NCBI RefSeq assembly: GCF_003696215.1
Contig: NZ_RFFG01000003.1
Coordinates: forward strand, 141,024 to 205,023
Source: Actinomadura harenae
GTDB lineage: Bacteria; Actinomycetota; Actinomycetes; Streptosporangiales; Streptosporangiaceae
DNA length: 64,000 bases
Direction of reading: 5' to 3'
The position numbers and the translations under genes were made by a program. Numbering within the stretch: position 1 is the stretch's first letter; each line of letters begins with the position of its first letter. This document shows, in pieces, positions 25,486-34,330 of this stretch. A model generated the notes under the pieces. The model saw only the letters and a list, made by a program, of their open reading frames with translations, had not been told where the DNA came from and made no database searches.

Positions 25486-26055
25486 CTATTGCAGATGGCT
25501 GCTTATCTGTTCACCGATCCGGCCTGCGAACCCGATCTGCTTGGAGTAGGTGAGATCTGGCCGGTGGAAACGCCAGGTCGCCGTGACGATGGTGTCAGAG
25601 TGGCCGACGTCGATCGAGCCGAGGTTGCCGTAGACACAGTTCTTCATCGGCAGGCTCCGTTTCAAGGTGGCACACCCCCGCCCCTTTTCCTTGCTGGACA
25701 GGATGTCATTTGCCGCAGGCGTCGGGTATTTCTGCACCGTGAGTTGCAGCGAGAAGACCGTGGCGTCATTTGTCCGGGGAGTCCAGCGGCAGGAGGTCCG
25801 GTCGGCGGTGTCCTCGGTGGTCTTCGCCGTGAGGTTCGATTCCTTGAGTTCGGGAATCGCTGTCGTGTCGATGACGTCGCAGGCGGCTAGGATCTTCGAG
25901 GGCTCTGGCGTGCCCGATGTGGTGGTGGGAGAAGAAACCGGTGCGGGGCTCTCCGGGCCACTTCGGCTGCTTTGAGTGTCGTTGCAGCCGACCAGCAGGC
26001 ATCCGGTGGTCAGTGCCAGAGCGAGGGTGGCCACTCGTCTCGTGGGGGACGTCAT
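25486..26055 (-). CDS. lipoprotein, DUF3558-like
   Basis: Encodes 189 residues. The lipobox LLVGC sits near residue 21 after a signal with LALALTTG, then a Ser/Thr/Pro linker. The folded part has four Cys (AACDVI, SCRWTP, GCATLK, NCVYG) in the spacing seen in DUF3558-type actinobacterial lipoproteins. It would be anchored outside the membrane. The ATG overlaps the stop of the upstream WXG-like gene (ATGA). Its role in the secretion cluster is unknown; a chaperone or receptor for the substrates at the cell surface is possible. Confidence 0.75.
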   Translation of the reverse strand: MTSPTRRVATLALALTTGCLLVGCNDTQSSRSGPESPAPVSSPTTTSGTPEPSKILAACDVIDTTAIPELKESNLTAKTTEDTADRTSCRWTPRTNDATVFSLQLTVQKYPTPAANDILSSKEKGRGCATLKRSLPMKNCVYGNLGSIDVGHSDTIVTATWRFHRPDLTYSKQIGFAGRIGEQISSHLQ

Positions 26056-26762
26056 CGGGTGAACTTCCAGCATTGGGGGTCTCTGGCGGCGTCCTGAAGA
26101 TGGGACGGAGGAGTGAGCTTTCCGATCTTCGATCTCAAGGACATCGCGCTGATCTGATAGGTCGCGATCGCGTTCCTCAGGTCCATCTGCGTCTTGAAGA
26201 TGTTGTTGACGAAATCCCGCAAGGCCACGGTGATCGTCATCTTGTCCTCTTTGGACGGGTCGAAGTTTCCGACCAGGCCCTCGACTCGGCTGCTGGCCTC
26301 CATGGTGAAGTCGACTGCCTTGTCGTAGGCCGCCAGGATCTGCTTGGTGACTTCCAGTAGCTGGTCTCCGCCTTCGCGGAGAACCGCGGCGTTGCTGTCG
26401 CTGACCTGACCATTGCGCGTGATGTACTCGGAGAACGACCTGTATGCGGGGCCGTCCCAGAAGCCGCCAAGGTTGTTTGTGGCCTGGAAGAGCGCGGTAT
26501 TCGCCGAGCCCATTTGATCGGCCGCCTCGAACCAGTATCCGGCGGCGCGGAGGACGGCTTTGTAGTCGCCTTTCAGCTTCTTCGCCGTCGCGAGCGCTCG
26601 TTGTGCATCGTAGATCAGGACGACGCCCATCGCGGTATTGAGCACCTGCTCGGAGCGGGACGGCCACGACTTCTCGATGGCATCGGTGGCTTTTTGGTCG
26701 GGGCCGGTTTTTCCTTCGCCGCCACTGGGCTTGGGTTTGATCTCAGGTTTGGGCTTCGTCAC
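26052..26762 (-). CDS. WXG100-superfamily type VII substrate (236 aa)
   Basis: Encodes 236 residues. After a Lys/Pro-rich head of about 30 residues, a long helical region contains NLGGFWDGPAYRSFSEYI, a W-x-G turn between two helices as in WXG100 proteins. A second helical part follows (ILAAYDKAVDFTMEASSRVE). It is longer than classical 100-residue ESX proteins and more like the LXG/PPE-length substrates. Translationally coupled to the lipoprotein gene. No signal peptide is seen, as expected for type VII export. Confidence 0.75.
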   Translation of the reverse strand: MTKPKPEIKPKPSGGEGKTGPDQKATDAIEKSWPSRSEQVLNTAMGVVLIYDAQRALATAKKLKGDYKAVLRAAGYWFEAADQMGSANTALFQATNNLGGFWDGPAYRSFSEYITRNGQVSDSNAAVLREGGDQLLEVTKQILAAYDKAVDFTMEASSRVEGLVGNFDPSKEDKMTITVALRDFVNNIFKTQMDLRNAIATYQISAMSLRSKIGKLTPPSHLQDAARDPQCWKFTR

Positions 26763-26781
26763 GAGATTGTCCTTGCTCGGC

Positions 26782-27156
26782 TCAGTACGTGCGGCGAGAG
26801 ATTTGCTGGACGCCGTCGGCGTAGGCGGCGCTCAGGCGGTCACTTCCTGCTTTGATCGCCTCGAGTATCCGGGGGCCGAGCCGGCCGGCATCGACGTGCG
26901 GCAGTGCCGCCTGGTCCAGCCTGATCTGGACGCCTCCATCACCCCGTACGATCGCGACGCCGAGGCCGGGCCTGATCTCCTGGACGACCTCCGCGTCCCG
27001 CAACCTGCCGCGCAGTGCGGATCTCCGCTCGACCGCGTCCTCACCAGCCTGGACCCTGGCCTCGATGGCACCGGCGAGGGCGAGCACCTCCTCGATCAGA
27101 AGGTTGCTTCGGGCGGCGGACGGAGGGCCGCTCAGGGCCGTGTCGCGTGGGAGCAT
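26782..27156 (-). CDS. YbaB-like small protein (second of tandem pair)
   Basis: Encodes 124 residues. The ATG follows GGGGAGGTGAGG. A helical first half (LIEEVLALAGAIEARVQAGE) is followed by a beta hairpin (GLGVAIVRGDGGVQIRLD) and a C-terminal helix (RLGPRILEAIKAGSDRLS), the order of the YbaB/EbfC fold seen in ESX-linked EspL-type proteins. The beta part is like that of the preceding gene. Possible substrate chaperone or nucleoid-type protein of the secretion cluster. Confidence 0.6.
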   Translation of the reverse strand: MLPRDTALSGPPSAARSNLLIEEVLALAGAIEARVQAGEDAVERRSALRGRLRDAEVVQEIRPGLGVAIVRGDGGVQIRLDQAALPHVDAGRLGPRILEAIKAGSDRLSAAYADGVQQISRRTY

Positions 27157-27161
27157 CGGCC

Positions 27162-27506
27162 TCACCTCCCCTGGCTCTCGATGACCTTGGTCTCGGCCGC
27201 CTCGCGGAGCCGGCGCGACTTCGCGTTCGCCTGGCCGATCACTTCGGTGATGACGGCGTCGAGCCGTCGGCGCGCGTCCGGGTCGGTGATCGCCCGCTGG
27301 TCGATGGTGAGGTCGACGATGTCGCCGTTGCCGGTCACCGTCGCCGCGACCAGGCCGTCGGCGGACCGGCACTCCAGGAGTTTCGCGTCCAGCCTCCGAT
27401 GGAGCTCCTCCAGCTTGCGCCCCAGCCTGGTCAGACGCTCCAGCGTCATCTGAGTTTCGGCCGCGTCAGGCGGTGCTCCGTCGTTAAGGAGCTCCTGATC
27501 GTTCAT
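27162..27506 (-). CDS. YbaB/EbfC-family protein (ESX-linked)
   Basis: Encodes 114 residues. The typical YbaB order is visible: helix (LERLTRLGRKLEELHRRLD), central strands (LVAATVTGNGDIVDLTID), then helix (DARRRLDAVITEVIGQAN). YbaB-like genes (EspL in mycobacterial ESX-1) are recurrent neighbours of mycosin and WXG genes. The ATG overlaps the mycosin stop (ATGA), so it is co-translated. Probably cytoplasmic, assisting substrates. Confidence 0.75.
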   Translation of the reverse strand: MNDQELLNDGAPPDAAETQMTLERLTRLGRKLEELHRRLDAKLLECRSADGLVAATVTGNGDIVDLTIDQRAITDPDARRRLDAVITEVIGQANAKSRRLREAAETKVIESQGR

Positions 27507-28762
27507 CGAACTTCCCCTGCCTGCTTCCTTCTCATCCGGAGAACGCCCCAGAGCGCGAGTCCACCGCCGCCCAACACGACGGGGACGGCCCAGAGGTAGG
27601 TACCGATGCCGGTTCCTTGGTGTTCACGGCCAGGTTCGGGTGCTGCTGGAGCTGCGCTCGGTGCAGCCTTGCCGTCGTTCTGTCTGCCACTCCCGTCCTG
27701 TTTCATGTGGACGTCCCAAGCGCTGAACACCGGATTGTCGGTTCCGGTCACGCCCTGCGGGGCCAGCGCCAGGTAGGGGCGGATCAGGCCGTGACCGGTC
27801 TGCTGATCCGCTCCCTTCTTGCCCGTGTCCCGGGCGCTGTTGATGATCAGCCGGGTGACCTCGCGCGCCGTCATGTCCGGGAACTTCGAGCGGATCAGGG
27901 CGGCCACGCCGGAGGTCAGCGCAGAGGCTTGGCTCGTTCCGCTGAGATCGGGGTCGAACTTCCCGTTCCGCAACAGCGTGCCGACGTACACGCCTGGGGC
28001 GGCCACCGCGACGTAGTCCTGACGGCCGGTGCGAAACCAAGGTTTGTACTTGTTGTCGACCGCCCCCACCGCGAGCACTCCGGCACAGGAGGCCGGCTCC
28101 TCCAAGGGGTTGTCGGCATGCCCGTTGTTGCCGGCGGCCGTGACTACGAGTACTTCATGCTGGAGCGCGTAGTCGACCGCGTCCTGGAGCCAGGGCATGC
28201 ACCGGTACTTGCCGGAGGTCGTCGGTGTGCCAACGGAGATGTTGATGACCTTGGCCCCGTGGTCGGTCGCGTAACGGATGCCCTGCGCCTCCGCCGAGGT
28301 GAAGCCGACCGCGTCGGATCCGTGCAGGACCCGGATGGGCAGGATCCGGGCGTCCGGAGCGACTCCTGCCATCCGCTGATCCCGCCCCTGTCCGGCGATC
28401 AACGCGGCCATACCAGTGCCGTGACCGCCGTTGACGTCGTCGGAATCGGTTCTGGCGTCTCCCTTGCCAGCGGTCGCGTCATAACCGGGGAGGACCGCAC
28501 CGCGCAGGTCGGGCAGCTCGGCGTTCACTCCGGAGTCCAGGACCGCGACGGTGACCCCCCTGCCAGTGCTCACCGGCCAAAGGCGGTCCTGGATGCCCCA
28601 GGTGGAGAACCACCACTCCTCATCCCGAACCGCCGGGGCGGCGCTCGCCGGGCTCATCGGCATCCAGAAGACCATCGAGGAGATCGTCGAGATCGTCGCT
28701 GAGATCCCCAAGGTCTTCCTCAGCAGGTCCGGGCGCTTCCGTTCTCTCCGGCGGCGGTTCAT
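27503..28762 (-). CDS. mycP: mycosin, type VII secretion-associated S8 serine protease
   Basis: Encodes 419 residues. An N-terminal basic segment and hydrophobic signal (ISATISTISSMVFWMPMSPA) leads to AVRDEEWW, the usual mycosin mature start. The catalytic triad is Asp in VAVLDSGVNAELPDLRG, His in DVNGGHGTGMAALIAG and Ser in DLSGTSQASALTSGVAALI; the oxyanion Asn is in VTAAGNNGHADN. A Pro/Ala linker and one C-terminal membrane helix (LWAVPVVLGGGGLALWGVL) anchor it outside. The family processes substrates and stabilises the secretion channel. The ATG lies 143 bp inside the 3' end of the upstream gene in another frame. It is needed to supply the signal peptide, so the overlap seems real. Confidence 0.92.
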   Translation of the reverse strand: MNRRRRERKRPDLLRKTLGISATISTISSMVFWMPMSPASAAPAVRDEEWWFSTWGIQDRLWPVSTGRGVTVAVLDSGVNAELPDLRGAVLPGYDATAGKGDARTDSDDVNGGHGTGMAALIAGQGRDQRMAGVAPDARILPIRVLHGSDAVGFTSAEAQGIRYATDHGAKVINISVGTPTTSGKYRCMPWLQDAVDYALQHEVLVVTAAGNNGHADNPLEEPASCAGVLAVGAVDNKYKPWFRTGRQDYVAVAAPGVYVGTLLRNGKFDPDLSGTSQASALTSGVAALIRSKFPDMTAREVTRLIINSARDTGKKGADQQTGHGLIRPYLALAPQGVTGTDNPVFSAWDVHMKQDGSGRQNDGKAAPSAAPAAPEPGREHQGTGIGTYLWAVPVVLGGGGLALWGVLRMRRKQAGEVR

Positions 28763-30161
28763 TTTCCGGGAACGCGTCGGGAACAGGATCTGCATGGCGG
28801 GCTGGGCTCTCCCCGAGGTCGTCGTCCCTGTCTCCGGCAGGGCTTGTTGACCACCCTGCCGGAGCTTGCGGTCTCCGGACAGCGCTGTCCAGGAGAAGCT
28901 GGAGCTCGTCGATGCCGAGCGGCTCGTTCGCCGCCTGGAGCAGCAGCTCCTCGATACTCCGCTCACCGTTGCCCTGAGGTAGCTCACCGATCAGTGACGG
29001 CGCGACCTCGCCACCGTGATCCCAGAGATCCGCCTCTTCGGCCATCCAGGAGTCACGACGCCGCTCGCGCTCACGTCGCTTCCGGTCCTCAGCCGATTGA
29101 CCGGGAACCGCCGACTCCGAGGCGGTGGCCCTCGCCGCCGCGCTGCCCTGCGCTTGGGAGGCCGCTGCGTCCACGGTGTTCGGCCCCATCGATCCACGCA
29201 TCCCGATCGGATCCCCGCCCGGAGGCGCGAGGAATGGACTGGAGCCGAAGCCTCCCGATCCCGAAGCCGGACCCCCTGGACCGGCCGGGCCCCCGAACTG
29301 ATTCCCACCAGGCCACCCCCACGTGCCTCCGCCTGGCCCACTCCCAGGCGCAGCGGAGGGCGGCATGGCCGACAGGTCAGTCGGAGGCTTGGAGAAGAAC
29401 GGATCAGAGGGAGACCCGGTGCGTGGATCATCACCAGGCCCCGAGGGCGATGTCCCAGAATGCGATCCACCAGGATGCGAACCCCCGCGGTGTGGCGTGC
29501 CCCCGTGAGAGCCGCCCGGACTCTGTGGGGCGTGGCCCGATGGGCCGCCAGGACCGCCCCCGGGAAGCGAACGATGAGGCCCCGAGCCACCGCCTGTTCC
29601 GCCGCCCGGCCCGGACGGTCCAGAGCCGGGGCCTGGCTCTGACACATAGCGTTCGTCCCCCAGGGAGGGGAGATCGTTGGTGACCTTGTCCGGCATCCCC
29701 GCCCAAGCGCTGACGATGTGGTGTGTCACCGTGAGCATCAGGGCCTGTGCTGCGGCGTCTGCCATCGGCTTGGAAGTCGCCGGAATCGGATCGGCGGGCC
29801 ACTGCACAGTCTTGTACTGGGGAAGCACCGCGCTGTATTGCTGCAGCGCCGAGCTCGCGCGATTCGCCGAAGCCGTCATGTTGGAGACCGCCCGGGCCAT
29901 GCGCTTCAGAGAATCGCGCGCTCCGTCCGCAGCGCCACTGTCCCAAGCCGAACCTTCGATCAGCCAGACGGCATGGCCGAGGCTCTCCTCCAGCACCTTG
30001 AGATGCTCTCCGGCCACTCGGTAGGCCGCCGCGGCATCGCTGATCGCCCCGGGATCGGTCTGCTCGAGCAGCCGCTTGACCGTCGCTGCGTCGTAGCCTG
30101 CGGCATTGCCGGAAGGCTGGCCGCCGGCCTTGAGGGAATAGGTCTTCCGCGTGCTGCTCAC
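28620..30161 (-). CDS. PPE/EspB-like type VII substrate, Gly/Pro-rich
   Basis: Encodes 513 residues from GTG after AGGAG. Residues about 25-165 are helical with EGSAWDSGAADGARDSL, a WxG-like turn. About 170-340 is a low-complexity Gly/Pro/Ser linker with GGSHGGTPHRGGSHPGGSHS repeats. The C-terminal part has SAEDRKRRERERRRDSW, then MAEEADLWDHGGEVAPSLIG, a block recurrent at the end of actinomycete PPE-like proteins. An acidic leucine-rich tail (DLGDLSDDLDDLLDGLLDAD) overlaps the mycosin start in another frame. Likely the major secreted substrate of the cluster. Confidence 0.8.
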   Translation of the reverse strand: MSSTRKTYSLKAGGQPSGNAAGYDAATVKRLLEQTDPGAISDAAAAYRVAGEHLKVLEESLGHAVWLIEGSAWDSGAADGARDSLKRMARAVSNMTASANRASSALQQYSAVLPQYKTVQWPADPIPATSKPMADAAAQALMLTVTHHIVSAWAGMPDKVTNDLPSLGDERYVSEPGPGSGPSGPGGGTGGGSGPHRSLPGGGPGGPSGHAPQSPGGSHGGTPHRGGSHPGGSHSGTSPSGPGDDPRTGSPSDPFFSKPPTDLSAMPPSAAPGSGPGGGTWGWPGGNQFGGPAGPGGPASGSGGFGSSPFLAPPGGDPIGMRGSMGPNTVDAAASQAQGSAAARATASESAVPGQSAEDRKRRERERRRDSWMAEEADLWDHGGEVAPSLIGELPQGNGERSIEELLLQAANEPLGIDELQLLLDSAVRRPQAPAGWSTSPAGDRDDDLGESPARHADPVPDAFPENEPPPERTEAPGPAEEDLGDLSDDLDDLLDGLLDADEPGERRPGGSG

Positions 30162-30175
30162 GTCGCTCCTCGCGC

Positions 30176-30526
30176 CTACTCGGCGAACCGGCTCTCTTCC
30201 CTGCGGGGCCGTTCACTCTTGTCCACCCCTCGGGCCGCGGTGAGGGTGTCGCTCTCGGCGTCGCCGTAGTTGCTCGCGGTGCGGCGGAGCGCCTCGACGA
30301 CAGAGCGGTATTCATCGATCAAGTCGGCATAGGCGTGTGCCAGCCCTTGCCGTGCCATGTCGGTCGTCTTGGCCAGGTTGCGCCCAGCGTCCCAGTCGCC
30401 GATCTGTCCGGCGGTGAGGTGGGCACGGTTCTCTAGATCCGCCATGCCGCCTGAACCGCCTCCCCCCAAGGCGTCCTCGAGTTCGATCGCGGCCCTGAGG
30501 ATCTTTTCCCGATCCCATTGCGCCAT
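30176..30526 (-). CDS. small helical ESX-associated protein
   Basis: Encodes 116 residues, mostly helical. It contains HAYADLIDEYRSVVEALRRT, then SNYGDAESDTL, which fits a C-terminal YxxxE-type export signal. No signal peptide. First gene of the leftward cluster and 14 bp upstream of the PPE-like gene, so the two probably form the exported heterodimer. The second ATG of the frame is used because GGGGTG precedes it. Confidence 0.65.
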   Translation of the reverse strand: MAQWDREKILRAAIELEDALGGGGSGGMADLENRAHLTAGQIGDWDAGRNLAKTTDMARQGLAHAYADLIDEYRSVVEALRRTASNYGDAESDTLTAARGVDKSERPRREESRFAE

Positions 30527-31214
30527 GCGGTGCACCCCTCACCAAACGCCGACAAGCAAGGTCCTTACAGGCGGGCAGTCAAGGAAAGATCTTTGAGGGG
30601 TTATGTTGCGAGTTGGTAACGCAACCATCGCGAAGAAGTGACACCGAACTCATGAGAAGGAGTGGAGACACGGTTTGGCTCGGCGGGTGGGGAGTGATAG
30701 CGCGAGCATTCTTGCTGCTCATGGGAGTGGACGCTGCTTGCTCAACCATGAACCGGGCGGACGGCGCTGGCGAACTGGCTCTTGTGGTCAGAGCGCCGGT
30801 CCAGCGATCACCGCACGGCGACAAGCGGCCCAAGCCGCGCCAACGCCCCAAAAGCGAACGCCCCGCCCGCCGACGCGGACGGGGCAATTCCCATCTGTTG
30901 TGTCCCCCCGCTGCCCATGACCCCCAGGGGCAACAAGAATCCGCCCCTGTCGAAGCCTCTGACCAGCGCAAACTCAGAATCGAGGCGTCCTTCCCACTCC
31001 CCGACACCCGCCGAAACCGTCAGAGGGGGAACAAGGACCCGGAGCCCGACCGATGACCCGCCGCGGCGACAGACTCATCCTCATCACGACGACAGCCTCG
31101 GTCACCCTCGTGGCGCTCGTGGCCGCGACGGCCCCTACCGCCACATATACGAGCTCGCACTGCGGCACGGCGAGTTCCGGTGGACGGCCATGCCCGACCG
31201 TCCCCACCAGAGGC
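30527..31214. other. region without supported gene; ESX-cluster promoter side
   Basis: The right flank of the type VII cluster is less GC-rich at 30540-30700, and an inverted repeat (GTTGCG then ACGCAAC, about 30605-30628) may be part of the leftward promoter. A terminator-like hairpin with one mismatch is at 30860-30885. Several overlapping frames exist, but none has a ribosome site together with family-like sequence. The right part probably belongs to the degraded transposon next to it. Confidence 0.4.
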
Positions 31215-31530
31215 CGAGCACTCCCGCCCAGTGCCCAAGCGCTGATGGTGCTGGTCTGCCTTCGCAAGGGCGAGACGTTCGGCGACCTGGGCGCCGGGTT
31301 CGGAGTGACAACATCCCCCGCGTGGCGCTACATCAACGAGACCGTGCAACTGCCGGCCGCCCGCTCACCCAAACTCGCCCAAGCCCTGCGCAAAGCCGCC
31401 CGCGACGGGGTGCTCTATCTGGTGCTGGACGGCACGCTCATCCCGATCGACCGCGCCGCCACCGACCGGCCGTTCTACTCCGGGAAACACCGCAGACACG
31501 GCATGAACCTCCAGGTCATAGCGCACCCGA
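31215..31530 (+). pseudogene. IS5-family (DDE) transposase fragment
   Basis: The translation shows a helix-turn-helix part (QALMVLVCLRKGETFGDLGA, GFGVTTSPAWRYINETV) and the start of the catalytic domain (VLYLVLDGTLIPIDRA, then FYSGKHRRHGMNLQVIAHP). This is the core of IS5-like transposases common in Streptomyces and relatives. The N-terminal helices and everything after the first catalytic Asp block (the TH-D and E motifs) are missing, so it is dead. No terminal inverted repeats could be found. Confidence 0.85.
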
Positions 31531-32240
31531 CGGAACCCGGGAGGCGCGGGCGCCCGCCGGTTAGAGCACGGCCTGGCCGCAGCCAACTGGTGATCAGGCC
31601 CATCCGGACGCGGCCGGTTCTAGCAGTCGAGCTGGCCGCTTCAATGTCCCCCCAGAAAAGGTGAGCGAGCCCGATGTGGGTGAGGTCGGCGGCCGAAGAC
31701 CGAGCCGAGCACTGAGGTGCACGCGCCGTGCTGTACCGCGTTGCGGTACTGGCGAGCGCATACCGTGCCGACCCACGACCGGTGGCCGTGCGTCGAGCTG
31801 GGCGGCGCCCCGTACGCCGCGGCGCCGACGCCGCGGCGTCGGCGCACGCCAGCTGTGGCGTCCGCTGCTGTGGCCTGCGGACCGGACGCGATGGTGAAGT
31901 GGGCGCCGGTCGCCCTGGTGGTGCGGCCGGGGGGCCTGCTCGATGCGGCAACCGCCGACGATCTGCCGCCTGCCGCCCGTGGCGGCCCTGGCCGCCGGTT
32001 CCACCGCCCCTGCCCCACGACCCAGATGTGCGGAGGAGTCCCCTTCCGCCCGAGAACGGCCTCCGGCGATCCCGCTGAGTGACCGGCGAACGCCTTGGTT
32101 CTTCGCGAACCAGGATTCGGAAGGCATCGTTCTCCCACGGGTGCGCGCCGTATCTTCCCACCGGTTGATCGGAAGGGCCGTGTGCGGCTTGAATGCGGGC
32201 GATCATTCAGGAAGAGGCGTACGTCCCAGGAGGCCGACCG
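31531..32240. other. no supported gene; contains 24-bp palindrome
   Basis: Overlapping frames of low quality and no ribosome sites. A perfect 24-bp palindrome lies at 31822-31845 (left arm GCGCCGACGCCG), surrounded by GCC/GGC triplet-rich sequence. Probably transposon debris up to about 31.7 kb and the promoter of the DUF2690 gene near 32.2 kb. Confidence 0.45.
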
Positions 32241-33290
32241 GTGGGCAGACCCGAGCGGCCACTGGACCGTGACGCCGGACCTGTGCCCGCGTTCGCGGAC
32301 GAGCTCCGGAAACTGCGCCGGAAGGCGGGCAGCCCGTCCTACAGGGTGCTCGCCGCGCGAGCGAACTACTCCCACACGGTCCTGTCGGACGCGACCCGTG
32401 GTGAACGCCTGCCCACCCTCGCGGTGACCCTGGCGTTCGTCCGCGCCTGTGGGGGCGATCCCGCCGAATGGGAAGCCCGCTGGCACCTGCACCGCCAGGT
32501 CGCCGAGGGACTTCTCGCGCCGTCCACAACGAACACCGCCGGTCCGGCGGACACGATCGATGTGGCAGCGGCCGACACGGCGGCCTCGGGAACCTCGGTG
32601 CCCGCCAAGGACGCCGCGTCCCCCGAGGACGCGGCGCCACCCACGCACGGGACTCCCGGGCCTCCCGCGCGCACGGCGGCGTCCGTGCCGGGTGGGACGC
32701 CTCCGGGCCGTCCGGCGGGAACACCGCCGATGATCGCCGTGATCGTCCGTCACGCGGCGGTCGCCGCCGTCGTCGCGGTCCTCGCGGGAACGTGCGGTTG
32801 GTGGCTGCGTCCCGCCACCTCGTCCGCGCCCGCCGCCGCGACCGGGCCGTCCACCCTTGCGTCCACTCAGGTCGACGACGGCACCGATCCCAAGTTCGCC
32901 GGATGCACCACGGACTCCTTTCCGCGTGACAACGTCCCGGTGAGGCTCGACCGTCCGGCACGGCTGCACCGCCGCGTCCTGCCCGCCGGGACGCAGGTCG
33001 GGACGGTGTATCTGATCTACTCGGTGAGGTGCGCCGGTGCGTGGGCCAGGTTCGTCCCGACACCCGGGCTCAATCCCGACCCGAACGAGACGTCGGCGGC
33101 GTCGGTATCGGTCCAGGTGGACCGTCCGATCGACGGCACCTCCTCGCTCTGGCGGATGGGACACGTCGACTCCATGTACTCCAACCTGCTGCTGGTCGGC
33201 GTCGGCTGCGTGACGGGCAGCGCCACGGTGCGGATGACGGGTCAGGACGCAGTCGGCAGCGCTCGCACAGGGTGCCTGGGACGTCCCTGA
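32241..33290 (+). CDS. XRE-type HTH protein with one TM helix and DUF2690 domain
   Basis: Encodes 349 residues. The GTG is chosen because AGGAGG lies 7 bases upstream; an upstream ATG lacks a site. The N-terminal cytoplasmic helix-turn-helix is at about 15-80 (FADELRKLRRKAGSPSYRVL, YSHTVLSDATRGERLPTLAV). A long Ala/Pro/Thr linker, one membrane helix near 165-185 (AAVAAVVAVLAGTCGWWL) and an extracellular DUF2690 domain with Cys pairs (AGCTTD, YSVRCAGAWARF, GVGCVTG) follow. Such proteins could couple an outside signal to DNA binding. No obvious target next door. Confidence 0.82.
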   Translation: MGRPERPLDRDAGPVPAFADELRKLRRKAGSPSYRVLAARANYSHTVLSDATRGERLPTLAVTLAFVRACGGDPAEWEARWHLHRQVAEGLLAPSTTNTAGPADTIDVAAADTAASGTSVPAKDAASPEDAAPPTHGTPGPPARTAASVPGGTPPGRPAGTPPMIAVIVRHAAVAAVVAVLAGTCGWWLRPATSSAPAAATGPSTLASTQVDDGTDPKFAGCTTDSFPRDNVPVRLDRPARLHRRVLPAGTQVGTVYLIYSVRCAGAWARFVPTPGLNPDPNETSAASVSVQVDRPIDGTSSLWRMGHVDSMYSNLLLVGVGCVTGSATVRMTGQDAVGSARTGCLGRP

Positions 33291-33321
33291 CCGCGTCACG
33301 TTCCCGACCGCGTCACGGGCC

Positions 33322-34260
33322 TCAGGCGCCCCGCGCGAAGAAGTCGGCCGCCCGCCGCTCTCCCGCCACCGACCACAACACCAGGGCGTCCACCGTCATC
33401 AGGACCAGGGTGAGGACGACCCCGCCGGCGACCGACGGCGGCTTGGAGGCGAACGGCTCGTGCTGGGGCGTGGCGACATCCCACAGCTGAACCAGCACCG
33501 CCACTCCGCCGGCCAGCCCCAGGACGAGCGCTGTGATCGCGTACGCGCGAGCCCACAGCCTGCCCCGGACGAGCCCGACCGCCACCGAGCCCATGAGCGC
33601 GGCCCACGCCGCGGCGGCGGGGAAGACGACGGGTGTGAGGGCCAGCGCTACCAGGCTCCCGAACAGGCCGATCGCGGTCAGCACAGTGAAGTACGCCGCC
33701 GCCAGCCACACCGATCCCGGTGCGGTCGACGGCCGTGCGCGATCCATCGCGTCCAGTGCCTCCGCGCGTGTCTGAGTGTGTCCACCGAAGTACCGTGCGC
33801 CCGCGACCCCGTAAGGCAGACGTGCCATCGCCACGCACGCGCCCGCGCAGATGAACGCGGTGACCTTCGTCCCGGCGCCGGGAGCGTTGAGCAACAGCAG
33901 ACCGCCGATCCCGCCCAGGGCGGCCACGACGACCAGAGCGGCCCGAGCCCGCTGGATCCCCAGATGCACCGCGAGCCCGGCGCCCGCGGTGAACAGGCCC
34001 AGCAGGAGCAACGCGAGCAGTATCCCCGCCGACGCAGCCGACGGGTTCTTCTGGCAGATCCCGTCACTGGTGGTGCCGTAACAGGGCGTCCCGTCGAAGG
34101 TCTGCCCCGTCGGTTCGGAGAAGGTGGACACGCTTCCGGCGACCGCGAAGCCGAACATCGACGCCGCCAGCGTGTAGGCGAGGAACGCCGCGGCGTGGAC
34201 ATGTTCGGGAATGAGGCGGCGACCCGGCTGCGCGGCCGAAAGAGCGGGCCGGTCGTACAT
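33322..34260 (-). CDS. multispanning membrane protein, unknown function
   Basis: Encodes 312 residues from the ATG preceded by GGAG; earlier in-frame starts (34329, 34365) are possible. About eight hydrophobic segments are visible (LLALLLLGLFTAGAGLAV, ALVVVAALGGIGGLLLL, LVALALTPVVFPAAAAWAAL, VVLTLVLMTVDALVLW). An outer loop has two Cys (TPCYGTTSDGICQ). I do not recognise a family. A perfect GTTGTCC/GGACAAC palindrome lies 70 bp upstream of the chosen start. Convergent with the DUF2690 gene. Confidence 0.65.
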   Translation of the reverse strand: MYDRPALSAAQPGRRLIPEHVHAAAFLAYTLAASMFGFAVAGSVSTFSEPTGQTFDGTPCYGTTSDGICQKNPSAASAGILLALLLLGLFTAGAGLAVHLGIQRARAALVVVAALGGIGGLLLLNAPGAGTKVTAFICAGACVAMARLPYGVAGARYFGGHTQTRAEALDAMDRARPSTAPGSVWLAAAYFTVLTAIGLFGSLVALALTPVVFPAAAAWAALMGSVAVGLVRGRLWARAYAITALVLGLAGGVAVLVQLWDVATPQHEPFASKPPSVAGGVVLTLVLMTVDALVLWSVAGERRAADFFARGA

Positions 34261-34330
34261 GGGCGGCTCCAGTCCACAGGGGTCCGGGCCGCTGTTCGGC
34301 CCGGTGGCCCGCCCATTCGGCCAGCTCATC

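Noticed and set aside
30613..31056. Plus-strand gene of 147 codons
   Set aside because: The start has no convincing ribosome site, the product is low-complexity and contains a hairpin region in the middle; more likely non-coding decay.
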